Below the pieces are notes generated by a model. The model was given only the letters and a program-made list of their open reading frames with translations, was not told the origin of the DNA and ran no database searches. 64,000 nucleotides of DNA from contig NZ_CP048268.1 of the NCBI RefSeq assembly GCF_019469265.1, forward strand, positions 244,001-308,000, read 5' to 3'. This document shows, piece after piece, positions 8,518 to 16,067 of the stretch; the first letter of the stretch is position 1; each line of letters starts with the position of its first letter. The translations under genes and the position numbers were made by a program. This stretch comes from Lactobacillus panisapium (GTDB taxonomy: Bacteria > Bacillota > Bacilli > Lactobacillales > Lactobacillaceae).

Positions 8518-9396
8518 TTGCAAATAGTTTTACAGCAAATCATTAATGCTTTGTCGCTAGGTTCAATTTACGCCTTACTGGCTTTAGGCTACAGCATGGT
8601 TTACGGCATTATTAAATTGATCAACTTTGCTCATGGCGATATTTACATGCTCGGTGCATTTTTTGCATACTATGCAATTAGCCTGTGGCATTTTAACTTT
8701 ATTACTGCCTTGCTTTCAGCAATGATTGTTGGTGCGATTGCGGGTGTTGTAATCGAATATTTCGCATATCGGCCACTACGTAAATCACCGCGGATAGCTG
8801 TTTTGATTACCGCAATTGGTGTGTCATTTTTACTCGAAAACGGCATGTCCTACCTAGTTGGTTCAAATGCTCGCAGCTTTCCCCAGGTCATGGAACAAGT
8901 TAATTACAATATCGGCGGCGTGATCATTTCCAATGTCCAGGTCTTAATCTTGGCAACGGCTTTAGTTTTAATGCTTTTATTACAAGTTATCATTAAAAAA
9001 ACCAAGATGGGGCGCGCAATGCGTGCCGTTTCGGTTGACCCCGATGCAGCGGAATTAGTTGGCGTTAATGTTAACCACACTATTTCATTTACTTTTGCCT
9101 TGGGCTCAGCACTTGCAGGTGCAGCCGGTGTCCTGATTGGGATGTACTATAACCAAATTGACCCATTAATGGGGATGACGCCAGGAATTAAAGCATTCGT
9201 AGCAGCTGTTTTAGGTGGAATTGGCTCAGTACCTGGAGCATCTCTTGGTGGTTTCCTAATTGGGATATTGGAAACATTTTTCCAATCAATTGGTCTTTCT
9301 GCGTACAAGGATGCCGTGGTTTACTTCGTGTTAATTGTTATTTTGCTCTTTTTACCAGCAGGTATTTTTGGCAAAAATACTAAGGAAAAGGTTTAG
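8518..9396 (+). CDS. livH: Branched-chain amino-acid ABC permease LivH
   Basis: 292 residues, about eight membrane helices, with the LivH-type start 'INALSLGSIYALLALGYSMVYGIIKLINFAHGD' region at residues 8-41 (BPD_transp_2 family). It forms the translocation channel with LivM. It starts at TTG 8518 after AAAGGAG; no nearer ATG fits. 47 bases after livJ and 8 before livM, so one operon. Confidence 0.93.
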   Translation: MQIVLQQIINALSLGSIYALLALGYSMVYGIIKLINFAHGDIYMLGAFFAYYAISLWHFNFITALLSAMIVGAIAGVVIEYFAYRPLRKSPRIAVLITAIGVSFLLENGMSYLVGSNARSFPQVMEQVNYNIGGVIISNVQVLILATALVLMLLLQVIIKKTKMGRAMRAVSVDPDAAELVGVNVNHTISFTFALGSALAGAAGVLIGMYYNQIDPLMGMTPGIKAFVAAVLGGIGSVPGASLGGFLIGILETFFQSIGLSAYKDAVVYFVLIVILLFLPAGIFGKNTKEKV

Positions 9397-9404
9397 GTGG
9401 CAAA

Positions 9405-10361
9405 ATGAAAGCAAATTGGAAATATATTTTGTCGTGGCTTGCAATCATGGTTGCCGGCTTTTATCTAATCAATACGCTGATTATGGTAGGTGTCATTGAC
9501 GACTTCATCGAAAATATGTTAGTTACAATTGGAATTAACATTATTTTGGCTTCGGGATTAAACTTAATTATCGGATTCAGTGGCCAATTTTCGCTAGGTC
9601 ATGCTGGCTTTATGGCAATTGGTGCGTATACGACCGCGATCATTACGCAACATATCAATAGTGAATTAGGCTTTATTGCTTCTGTACTGATTGGAATGGC
9701 GCTAGCGATTATTATTGCTGCCGTCATCGGTACTGCAACCTTTATCAGACTAAAAGGTGATTATTTGGCAATTGCCACTTTAGGTGCTGCCGAAATTATC
9801 AGAAACATTATTAATAATTTGAAAATTACGGGCGGTTCCGCTGGAATGTTTAATATTCCGCAGTTTTGTTCGTGGCCAACTGTTTATATCTTGGTCTGCT
9901 TGACGACCATTGTTTTGATGAATTTCATTCGCTCACGTGATGGTAGAGCGATTAAGGCTGTTCGTGAAGATGAAATTGCTGCTGAAGCAATGGGTATCAA
10001 TACGACTAAGTGGAAATTGGCTGCCTTCGTTTTAGGCGGGGCAACTGCCGCAATTGCCGGTAGTTTACAGGCTTCATACGTCCAGACGATTTCACCTTCT
10101 AATTATGGCATTATGGAATCTATCTCAATTCTGGTAATCGTTGTTTTAGGTGGTGTTGGCAGTATGACCGGAACCTTTGTGGCAGCTACCGTGTTAGGCA
10201 TACTTGATACGGTTTTGCAGAACTTTGGCTCGTTGCGGATGGTGATATACGCAATTGCACTGATTCTGATTATGATTTTCAAACCATCAGGACTGCTGGG
10301 TAACTGGGAATTCTCCCTGAAGAACTTAACGCGTCGTTTTGGTAAAAAAGAGAGGGGCTAA
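9405..10361 (+). CDS. livM: Branched-chain amino-acid ABC permease LivM
   Basis: 318 residues with nine to ten hydrophobic segments and the LivM hallmark 'NLIIGFSGQFSLGHAGFMAIGAY' region (about residues 53-75). Second channel subunit of the Liv transporter. The ATG follows TTAGGTGGC, eight bases after livH, and the gene ends three bases before livG. Confidence 0.93.
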   Translation: MKANWKYILSWLAIMVAGFYLINTLIMVGVIDDFIENMLVTIGINIILASGLNLIIGFSGQFSLGHAGFMAIGAYTTAIITQHINSELGFIASVLIGMALAIIIAAVIGTATFIRLKGDYLAIATLGAAEIIRNIINNLKITGGSAGMFNIPQFCSWPTVYILVCLTTIVLMNFIRSRDGRAIKAVREDEIAAEAMGINTTKWKLAAFVLGGATAAIAGSLQASYVQTISPSNYGIMESISILVIVVLGGVGSMTGTFVAATVLGILDTVLQNFGSLRMVIYAIALILIMIFKPSGLLGNWEFSLKNLTRRFGKKERG

Positions 10362-10364
10362 AGA

Positions 10365-11147
10365 ATGGAACATTTATTGCAAGTTGAGCATGTGGTGCGC
10401 AAATTTGGCGGACTGACAGCCGTTAATGACGTCTCCCTTCACTTAGACAAGCATGAATTAGTTGCTTTAATTGGTCCCAATGGCGCAGGCAAAACTACCT
10501 TGTTTAACCTGCTGACCGGTATGGTTCAGGTAACAAGCGGTAAGATTGATTTGCATGTTGACCAGCAAAACTATGACTTGACGCGAAAAAGTGCTGTTCA
10601 GATAGCTGATTTGGGGCTATCGCGTACTTTCCAAAATATTCGGTTATTTAAAAATCTGACGGTTATGGATAATGTATTAACGGCCATGACCAATGAGTAC
10701 AAAGAGGGCTTTTTAACGACGGTTTTCCGTTTACCTAGTTTTTATCGCACAGAAAAAGAAATGCGAGTTGCGGCTGAAAAACTTTTAGACATTTTTGACT
10801 TGACCGCCAACAAGCAGACTTTGGCCAAAAATTTACCATATGGAACGCAGCGCCGCCTGGAGATTGTTCGGGCACTTGCAACAGAGCCCCAAATTCTCTT
10901 TTTGGATGAGCCGGCTGCAGGGATGAACCCAGAGGAAACAGCAGATTTAACTAATTTGATTAAGCATATTCAACAAGAATTTCAAATTACCGTCTTGTTG
11001 ATTGAGCATGATATGTCCTTAGTCATGAATTTAGCGGAGCGGATTTACGTCCTTGATCAAGGTCAAATGCTTGCCACTGGTACTCCAGAAGAAATTAGGT
11101 CAAATCCGAAGGTAATCGAAGCATACTTAGGAGAAGGTGAAGACTAG
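10365..11147 (+). CDS. livG: Branched-chain amino-acid ABC ATPase LivG
   Basis: 260 residues. Walker A GPNGAGKT and Walker B ILFLDEPAAGMNP with the LivG-type 'RTFQNIRLF' Q-loop. The expected LSGGQ signature is degenerate here ('LPYGTQRRLEI'), which is common in LivG proteins. It ends with the family's 'VIEAYLGEG' tail. It couples ATP hydrolysis to LivHM and is translated just ahead of livF with no gap. Confidence 0.93.
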   Translation: MEHLLQVEHVVRKFGGLTAVNDVSLHLDKHELVALIGPNGAGKTTLFNLLTGMVQVTSGKIDLHVDQQNYDLTRKSAVQIADLGLSRTFQNIRLFKNLTVMDNVLTAMTNEYKEGFLTTVFRLPSFYRTEKEMRVAAEKLLDIFDLTANKQTLAKNLPYGTQRRLEIVRALATEPQILFLDEPAAGMNPEETADLTNLIKHIQQEFQITVLLIEHDMSLVMNLAERIYVLDQGQMLATGTPEEIRSNPKVIEAYLGEGED

Positions 11148-11858
11148 ATGGCAATGCTAAAAGTAAGTGATCTTTCCGTTAATTACGGGGTCATTCAAGC
11201 GGTAAAAGGGGTCAATTTTGAAATCAATGAAGGTGAAATCGTCACCCTTATCGGCGCTAATGGTGCTGGAAAATCAACTATCGTAAAGACGATTTCTGGT
11301 CTGCTCAAACCTAAAGAGGGACAAATTATCTACCAGGGTAAAGACATTGTGCATCAAAAAGCACCACAAATTGTGCTAGATGGGATTTCGCAGGTTCCGG
11401 AAGGACGGCATATTTTTTCAGGCTTAACGGTAATGGAAAACCTGCAAATGGGGGCTTTTTTACAAAAAAATAGTAGTGAAGCCGCCAAGAGCTACCAAGA
11501 AGTGTTTGACCGGTTTCCAATTCTTGCTAAACGCAAGAATCAGGATGCGGCAACTTTATCTGGTGGGGAGCAACAAATGTTGGCTATTGGTCGTGCACTG
11601 ATGGCTAAACCCAAATTATTGCTGCTTGATGAACCGTCAATGGGTCTGTCACCTCTGTTTATCCAGCAAATTTTTACGATTATTAAAGAGTTAAATGAAA
11701 AAGGAACTACGATTCTTTTGATTGAGCAAAATGCTAAACAAGCGTTGTCAATTGCCAATCGGGGTTATGTTTTAGCAACAGGTCAGGTTCAGTTAACAGG
11801 TTCAGGCCATGAATTGCTAGCCAACCCTGAAGTTCAGAAAGTATATTTTGGTGGTTAG
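11148..11858 (+). CDS. livF: Branched-chain amino-acid ABC ATPase LivF
   Basis: 236 residues. Walker A GANGAGKST, the LivF-type 'SQVPEGRHIFSGLTVMENL', signature LSGGEQQ and Walker B LLLLDEPSMGLSP. It forms the ATPase pair with LivG. The ATG abuts the livG stop, with GAAGGTGA as ribosome site; an internal ATG at 11154 is possible. No clear terminator follows before the second promoter-leader module at 11922. Confidence 0.93.
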   Translation: MAMLKVSDLSVNYGVIQAVKGVNFEINEGEIVTLIGANGAGKSTIVKTISGLLKPKEGQIIYQGKDIVHQKAPQIVLDGISQVPEGRHIFSGLTVMENLQMGAFLQKNSSEAAKSYQEVFDRFPILAKRKNQDAATLSGGEQQMLAIGRALMAKPKLLLLDEPSMGLSPLFIQQIFTIIKELNEKGTTILLIEQNAKQALSIANRGYVLATGQVQLTGSGHELLANPEVQKVYFGG

Positions 11859-11921
11859 CTAGGTTAAAATAATTTTGTATTAATATGCATCATTTTATTT
11901 TAATTTAATTACCATTTTTAA

Positions 11922-11950
11922 TTGACTTTCTTAAAGCCAATCGCTATAAT
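11922..11950 (+). promoter_or_regulatory. Sigma-A promoter of liv leader 2
   Basis: TTGACT (11922-11927), a 17-base spacer and perfect TATAAT (11945-11950). It is homologous to the leader 1 promoter base by base beyond the -10 box. Confidence 0.8.
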
Positions 11951-11987
11951 TTTAAACATCAAACTAAATTCTGAGGAGGAAATTTCA

Positions 11988-12074
11988 ATGGAAACTAATG
12001 ATCATAATTCGATTGCTATTAAAATGACTTATACTCAGAATTTAGCAGCCTTGTTGTTGTCGCGAAGGACTTAA
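11988..12074 (+). CDS. Leader peptide 2, Leu-rich attenuator peptide
   Basis: 28 codons with a GAGGAGG ribosome site. Leu codons are at residues 19 and 22-24 (three TTG in a row), and the peptide ends Ser-Arg-Arg-Thr-stop like leader 1. The first half is unrelated in residues to leader 1, so only the control codons and the RNA-pairing 3' end are kept. This is the pattern expected of a regulatory leader rather than of a functional small protein. The run here is all Leu, while leader 1 has Ile-Ile-Ile then Leu-Leu. Confidence 0.8.
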   Translation: METNDHNSIAIKMTYTQNLAALLLSRRT

Positions 12075-12092
12075 CGAAATGAATTGCTTTTA
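12065..12092 (+). other. Segment 1 of attenuator 2 and following hairpin arm
   Basis: Bases 12065-12075 overlap the last leader codons and can pair with 12107-12117 at ten of eleven positions. The following arm 12078-12087 pairs with 12093-12102 as a small nested hairpin. The equivalent elements occur after leader 1, and the small hairpin keeps pairing although its bases differ. Confidence 0.6.
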
Positions 12093-12106
12093 GTAATTTA
12101 TTGATG

Positions 12107-12192
12107 GTTAAGCCCTTGTTTGCGTCTTAATGAATGGGGCTTAACTACTTAGTAACAATGAGCCTCGTTCATTAAATGAACGAGGCTTTTTT
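12107..12192 (+). promoter_or_regulatory. Transcription attenuator 2 upstream of the second livJ
   Basis: Segment 2 (12107-12114) pairs with segment 3 (12138-12145). Segment 3 (12129-12141) pairs with segment 4 (12161-12173), 13 pairs including two G-U. Segment 4 (12161-12172) pairs with segment 5 (12176-12187), 12 Watson-Crick pairs, followed by six U. In the terminator the centre pair is G-C (CGTTC/GAACG) where attenuator 1 has A-T (CATTC/GAATG). This compensatory change supports a real RNA stem. The logic is the same as for attenuator 1. Confidence 0.8.
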
Positions 12193-12222
12193 ATTGCCAC
12201 TAGTAGTTTAAAGGAGAAAATA

Positions 12223-13419
12223 ATGAATAAGTTTACTAAAAAAATGCTGGGAGTAATGACTGCCTCAGCTGCCGTGATAATGATGTCAGGATGTAGTGTC
12301 GCGAAGAATAGCAGTAATGCGGGAACAAAGCAAGATCATGCGGTAGTAAAAATTGGAGTTAACATGGAACTGTCAGGCGCAGCCTCCGGTTATGGCGAAG
12401 CCGAAAAACAGGGTATTCAACTAGCTGCCAGTGAAATAAACAAAGCGGGTGGAATCGACGTTAATGGTCATAAAAAGAAAATTAAACTAATAATTCGTGA
12501 TAATAAAACGGCTATTGCCACTTCGGCTTCAGTAGCGGCGCAATTGACAACAAAGGATAAAGTAGCGGCCATTGTTGGTCCAGCTACGACTAATGCCGGA
12601 ACTGCTCAGATACCTAATATAACTAAGGCAGCCGTTCCTAGTGTTAGTCCATCAGCCACGGATCCCAAATTTACTTTACAAAAAGATGGTAAGGTTCAAC
12701 CATACGTCTTTCGTGCCTGCTATCAAAATAACTTCCAGGGTGGCAGCGCAGCGAAATTTGTCTTTAATCAGTTAAAGGCAAAGAGAGTTGCAATTTTAGC
12801 TGATAATTCAAGTGATTATGGCACTGGTTTGGCTAAGGCCTTTAAAAAGGCATATCAAGGCAAAATCGTTGATAGTCAAACATTTTCAGCAGGTGACAAA
12901 GACTTCAATGCCATTTTAACTTCATTTAAATCCAAAAAAGTTGATGCAATATATGTTCCTGGATATTACACAGAAGCTGGTTTAATCATCAAGCAAGCGC
13001 GGCAAATGGGGATTAAAGTTCCAATCGTTGGTAGTGATGGCATGGCCGATCCTAAATTAGCCCAAATTGCTGGTAATAAGAATGCAACTAAGATCTACTA
13101 CACGACACCATTTTCTGTTCGGGCAGCTGCCAAGGATCCAGTTGCTGCTAAGTTTATGAAGGCTTATAAGGCGCGTTATCACGAACAAGCACCGACTTTT
13201 TCAGCCCTTGCCTATGATGCGGTTTATATGATTAAAGAAGCAATTGAAACGGGTAAATCGGATGATTCAGCTAAGATTGCAACCAATTTAGCCAAGATTA
13301 AAGACTTTACCGGAGTTGCTGGCAAAATAACGGTTGACCAAAAGCACAACCCGGAAAAGCCAATTGCGACAGAAGAACTGACTAATGGACAGGTAAGCAA
13401 TTCATTTAAAATTGAATAA
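12223..13419 (+). CDS. livJ: Second branched-chain amino-acid substrate-binding lipoprotein (livJ paralog)
   Basis: 398 residues. Lipobox MSGC with Cys24 as the lipidated residue, then the same type-1 binding fold as the first livJ. The two align end to end, with many identical blocks ('KKIKLI', 'SASVAAQLTTKDKVAA', 'ATDPKFTLQKDGKVQ'). They differ at several positions near the presumed ligand pocket, such as FVSP against SVSP. It is probably a recent duplicate that shares LivHMGF and widens or tunes specificity. It is under its own promoter and attenuator, so it can be expressed apart from the operon. Terminator follows. Confidence 0.9.
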   Translation: MNKFTKKMLGVMTASAAVIMMSGCSVAKNSSNAGTKQDHAVVKIGVNMELSGAASGYGEAEKQGIQLAASEINKAGGIDVNGHKKKIKLIIRDNKTAIATSASVAAQLTTKDKVAAIVGPATTNAGTAQIPNITKAAVPSVSPSATDPKFTLQKDGKVQPYVFRACYQNNFQGGSAAKFVFNQLKAKRVAILADNSSDYGTGLAKAFKKAYQGKIVDSQTFSAGDKDFNAILTSFKSKKVDAIYVPGYYTEAGLIIKQARQMGIKVPIVGSDGMADPKLAQIAGNKNATKIYYTTPFSVRAAAKDPVAAKFMKAYKARYHEQAPTFSALAYDAVYMIKEAIETGKSDDSAKIATNLAKIKDFTGVAGKITVDQKHNPEKPIATEELTNGQVSNSFKIE

Positions 13420-13454
13420 TTGAGTTACTTAGTAAAGTTAGCTGGTAAGTAGTA

Positions 13455-13510
13455 AAAAATGCTCTTAAGGACAAATTAGATATTCAATCTAAGTCCTTAA
13501 GAGCATTTTA
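13455..13510. terminator. Bidirectional terminator between livJ2 and matrixin gene
   Basis: Long inverted repeat: AATGCTCTTAAGGAC pairs with GTCCTTAAGAGCATT, with a further short inner stem. A-rich on the left, T-rich on the right, so it can end both converging transcripts. Confidence 0.8.
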
Positions 13511-13538
13511 CGTTGACTATAAATGTTTTATTGCCAGC

Positions 13539-14117
13539 TTATTTACGGTAGATTTTTTTAACTTTTTTAATATCAAGTGGCTGAATGGTATATTTGCACT
13601 CAGGATCCATAACTGATGGCGCTTTTTTATAATGACTAAGGCCAATAGCGTGACCCAATTCATGTTCAACCACTTTGACAATGTCTTCATGAGTCAAAAT
13701 GATTTTTGAATGGTTTTGCAAGTAAAATTGATTTAACAAGATGGTGGCATCATGCATTCGCTTATTCTTAAGCTTGTAATGCCATGAAGTATACCCAGCA
13801 AAGTCGGTGGTGGTATTGTACCAAGGCATAATGACAATCTTAGCCTTATTAGGCTTCTTGGTCTTAACAAACGTAAACGCCTTGGTTTTGTTCCATGCCT
13901 TAATTGCGTCGTTTGAAGCGGCAATTAAATCCTTGTTTTTACCTAGTTGTAAGTAAACAGTTGCCTTAGCTTTATCCCAACGCCGGTAAGTGGTTGCTTT
14001 AGCCGCAGCGTTTTGGGTCGGTATCACAGGATTGTTAACAGTAAAGCAGCTTCCGATAGCTGCTGAAACCAATATTGTACTAATAAATTTATTTATAAAA
14101 TGATATGTCCTATTCAT
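13539..14117 (-). CDS. Exported matrixin-like zinc metalloprotease (copy 1)
   Basis: 192 residues. The hydrophobic N-terminal signal (about residues 8-24) ends in Ile-Gly-Ser-Cys24, so it may be a lipoprotein although the lipobox is atypical. The C-terminal half carries the metzincin zinc site HELGHAIGLSH (152-162, the full HExxHxxGxxH) and a following Met-turn (Met170 in 'SVMDPE'), the hallmarks of matrixin (Peptidase_M10). The catalytic Glu is present. There is no long propeptide. The substrate is unknown: extracellular peptides or surface proteins are likely. A paralog lies at 15138. Confidence 0.8.
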   Translation of the reverse strand: MNRTYHFINKFISTILVSAAIGSCFTVNNPVIPTQNAAAKATTYRRWDKAKATVYLQLGKNKDLIAASNDAIKAWNKTKAFTFVKTKKPNKAKIVIMPWYNTTTDFAGYTSWHYKLKNKRMHDATILLNQFYLQNHSKIILTHEDIVKVVEHELGHAIGLSHYKKAPSVMDPECKYTIQPLDIKKVKKIYRK

Positions 14118-14469
14118 TTTTTAACTTTCTATCTTTTTAAAAAATTAATTGCAACAATTCTAGCTGTAAAGCAAATAATATACATTATAACCTCAAAATG
14201 CTAAAATAAGAACACATATATATCGGGTTTTTACCTGCTATATATGAGCTACTTTTTAAATAGGCTAGAAACCAATTTGGAATTAGGTTAGCTAGAAGAA
14301 CAGCTTTTTGGCACCAAGATAAATACCTTGATGATTAACCAAAATAATTTTTGGTTAATTTTAAGGACAAAACAACCTCACTTACCATTTTTGGTAAATG
14401 AGGCTGTAAGCAAAAAGTATTGATTGCTGCTGGTAAATGAACCTCAAAGTAATAAGAGCTTTTGACAAC
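14118..14469. other. Gene-free stretch with several hairpins
   Basis: 352 bases with no supported gene. It holds an imperfect ATATAT-flanked hairpin at about 14214-14247, an ATTAACCAAAA / TTTTTGGTTAAT hairpin at about 14333-14360, and a CCTCA-TTACCA / GGTAA-TGAGG hairpin at about 14376-14404. Part of the last ('GGTAAATGA') recurs near 14431. The left end must contain the promoter of the matrixin gene. The 14333-14404 pair may terminate the minus-strand phosphatase transcript. Confidence 0.45.
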
Positions 14470-15114
14470 TTAGAGTTTCATTTTATTATATGAGACAATT
14501 TTTTTAGAATGTTCAGTCATATTCATAATTGTGATTGAAGAATTACGAGGCCCTTCACTAATATCAACGTCACCAAATTTAGCAGCAATGCTGCGAATGG
14601 TAAATCCGTGAGTTACAAGTAAGATGTTTTCTGCACCATCAAGCTGACTAATTAAGTTGAATCCTTTTCCGATCCTGTCCCAATATTCTTGGGCATTTTC
14701 GGCTTCGTGAAATGGATCAGCTTCCTTAATCCAGTCTTTGACTTTATCAATGGGCTCATTCTTAAATAAATCATAGTGATTTTTATAACCATGAGGTCCA
14801 CCGATCATTTGCCAAGCCATGTCAGTATCCATGCCTTCAAAATAGCCATAGAAGTGTTCCCGGAAAAATGGGGTGGCAATGTGCTGTATTTCATCGCGAT
14901 TAACGTTATGATTAATAATGATGTCGCACGTGTCACTAGCACGTTTCAAATCGCTAGATAAGGCAATATCAAAAGGTACGTCTTTTAGTGCTTCACCTGC
15001 TTCATCAGCACCCTTAATTCCTGTTTCAGTTAAAGGAGTATCACACCAACCTTGCATCTTATTGTACCGGTTGATGTATGTCTGACCATGACGAACAATA
15101 TATATTCTCTTCAT
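14470..15114 (-). CDS. Histidine phosphatase (phosphoglycerate mutase-like)
   Basis: 214 residues. The N-terminus carries the RHG motif (Arg8-His9-Gly10) of the histidine phosphatase superfamily. His9 is the phospho-acceptor, and the second catalytic His lies in 'LLVTHGFTI'. 'GWCDTPLTETG' is typical of the phosphoglycerate mutase-like branch. The cytosolic substrate cannot be read from sequence; small phosphorylated metabolites are usual. It lies between the two matrixin genes on the same strand, 24 bases after copy 2. Confidence 0.85.
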   Translation of the reverse strand: MKRIYIVRHGQTYINRYNKMQGWCDTPLTETGIKGADEAGEALKDVPFDIALSSDLKRASDTCDIIINHNVNRDEIQHIATPFFREHFYGYFEGMDTDMAWQMIGGPHGYKNHYDLFKNEPIDKVKDWIKEADPFHEAENAQEYWDRIGKGFNLISQLDGAENILLVTHGFTIRSIAAKFGDVDISEGPRNSSITIMNMTEHSKKIVSYNKMKL

Positions 15115-15137
15115 TTACCTACTCAAATTTCTTTTTA

Positions 15138-15806
15138 CTAATTTGCATATAGCTTTTTGACGTTTTGAATGTCAATATCTTGAATTGGGTAAATTGAACC
15201 AGTTGGGTACATGACAGATTGACCATTATTATGTTTAAGGCCGATTGCATGTCCTAATTCATGTTCAACGGTATTGACTACCCGTTCATAACTATAATTG
15301 TATGAGGAGAAATTATCAAGGTAGTAAGTGTTTAATTTAGTATCAGCTGAGAATAATAAGCCGCTTTTTACATAGTAATGAAAAGTTGTGTAGCCAGCAT
15401 AATTGGTGTTTGGACTATAAACTTGCTCGACTGTGATATCTGCGTTTTTCTTGTTCTTAGTTTTAACAAAGGTAAAGGCTCCGGTGTCATTCCAAGTCTT
15501 GATTGCTTCATCGGAAGCAGAAAGCAAGTTTTTGTTACCGTCTAAGTCAAGATAAACAGTGGCTTTTGGCTTTGGCCATCTCCAATCAGTAGAAGCATTA
15601 ACCTTTTTAGTTTTCTTAGCAGACTTCTTAGCATGCTTTTTTGCTCGCTTAGCCTTTTTGACTTTTTTGGCTTTTTTCGCATAAACGACCTGATTTGGAT
15701 TACTGGATAAGATATTGTTGTCAAGTGGTTCAAAACATCCGCTGATAGCGATAACGGCAATTAAAGCACAAGCTAGTTTATTTAAAAAATGGTGAAAGTT
15801 CCTCAT
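15138..15806 (-). CDS. Exported matrixin-like zinc metalloprotease (copy 2, lysine-rich linker)
   Basis: 222 residues. The signal ends in Ile-Ser-Gly-Cys24, a good lipobox, so it is probably a lipoprotein. Residues of about 43-70 are an extreme Lys/Ala-rich linker (AKKAKKVKKAKRAKKHAKKS) that may bind teichoic acids or span the wall. The protease domain carries HELGHAIGLKH (182-192) and Met199 in 'SVMYPT'. It shares the domain plan 'KATVYL-LG-NK-LI/LSAS-DAIK-WN' with copy 1, so the pair arose by duplication. Confidence 0.8.
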   Translation of the reverse strand: MRNFHHFLNKLACALIAVIAISGCFEPLDNNILSSNPNQVVYAKKAKKVKKAKRAKKHAKKSAKKTKKVNASTDWRWPKPKATVYLDLDGNKNLLSASDEAIKTWNDTGAFTFVKTKNKKNADITVEQVYSPNTNYAGYTTFHYYVKSGLLFSADTKLNTYYLDNFSSYNYSYERVVNTVEHELGHAIGLKHNNGQSVMYPTGSIYPIQDIDIQNVKKLYAN

Positions 15807-15974
15807 AATTTATCAGCTCCGTTACTTTATATTTCTAGAGGATAATTGTAATATTATTAAATGTCTCGTTAACATTATTATAGACATATTTCCCCTTAAT
15901 TTCATGGATAATCTTCTAATAACAAAAATTTTTTAAAATGAGCTCCGTGAATATCCCTGAAATCGATATCATGG

Positions 15975-16067
15975 TAAAATAGTAGACAGCTTTTTAAAAA
16001 AACTAAAGATAACGTTATGTTAAAAAGCTGGTATTTTTTTAAAACGTATAGGTGACGTTATGTTAAA
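15975..16067 (+). other. helD upstream region with repeated start context and short ORF
   Basis: An extended -10 (TG-G-TAAAAT, 15972-15980) lies ahead of two copies of ACGTTATGTTAAA (16012-16024 and 16055-16067). The second contains the helD start. The first starts a 12-codon ORF (16017-16055) whose stop codon overlaps the helD AGGTGA ribosome site. Translational coupling is possible but unproven. Confidence 0.35.
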
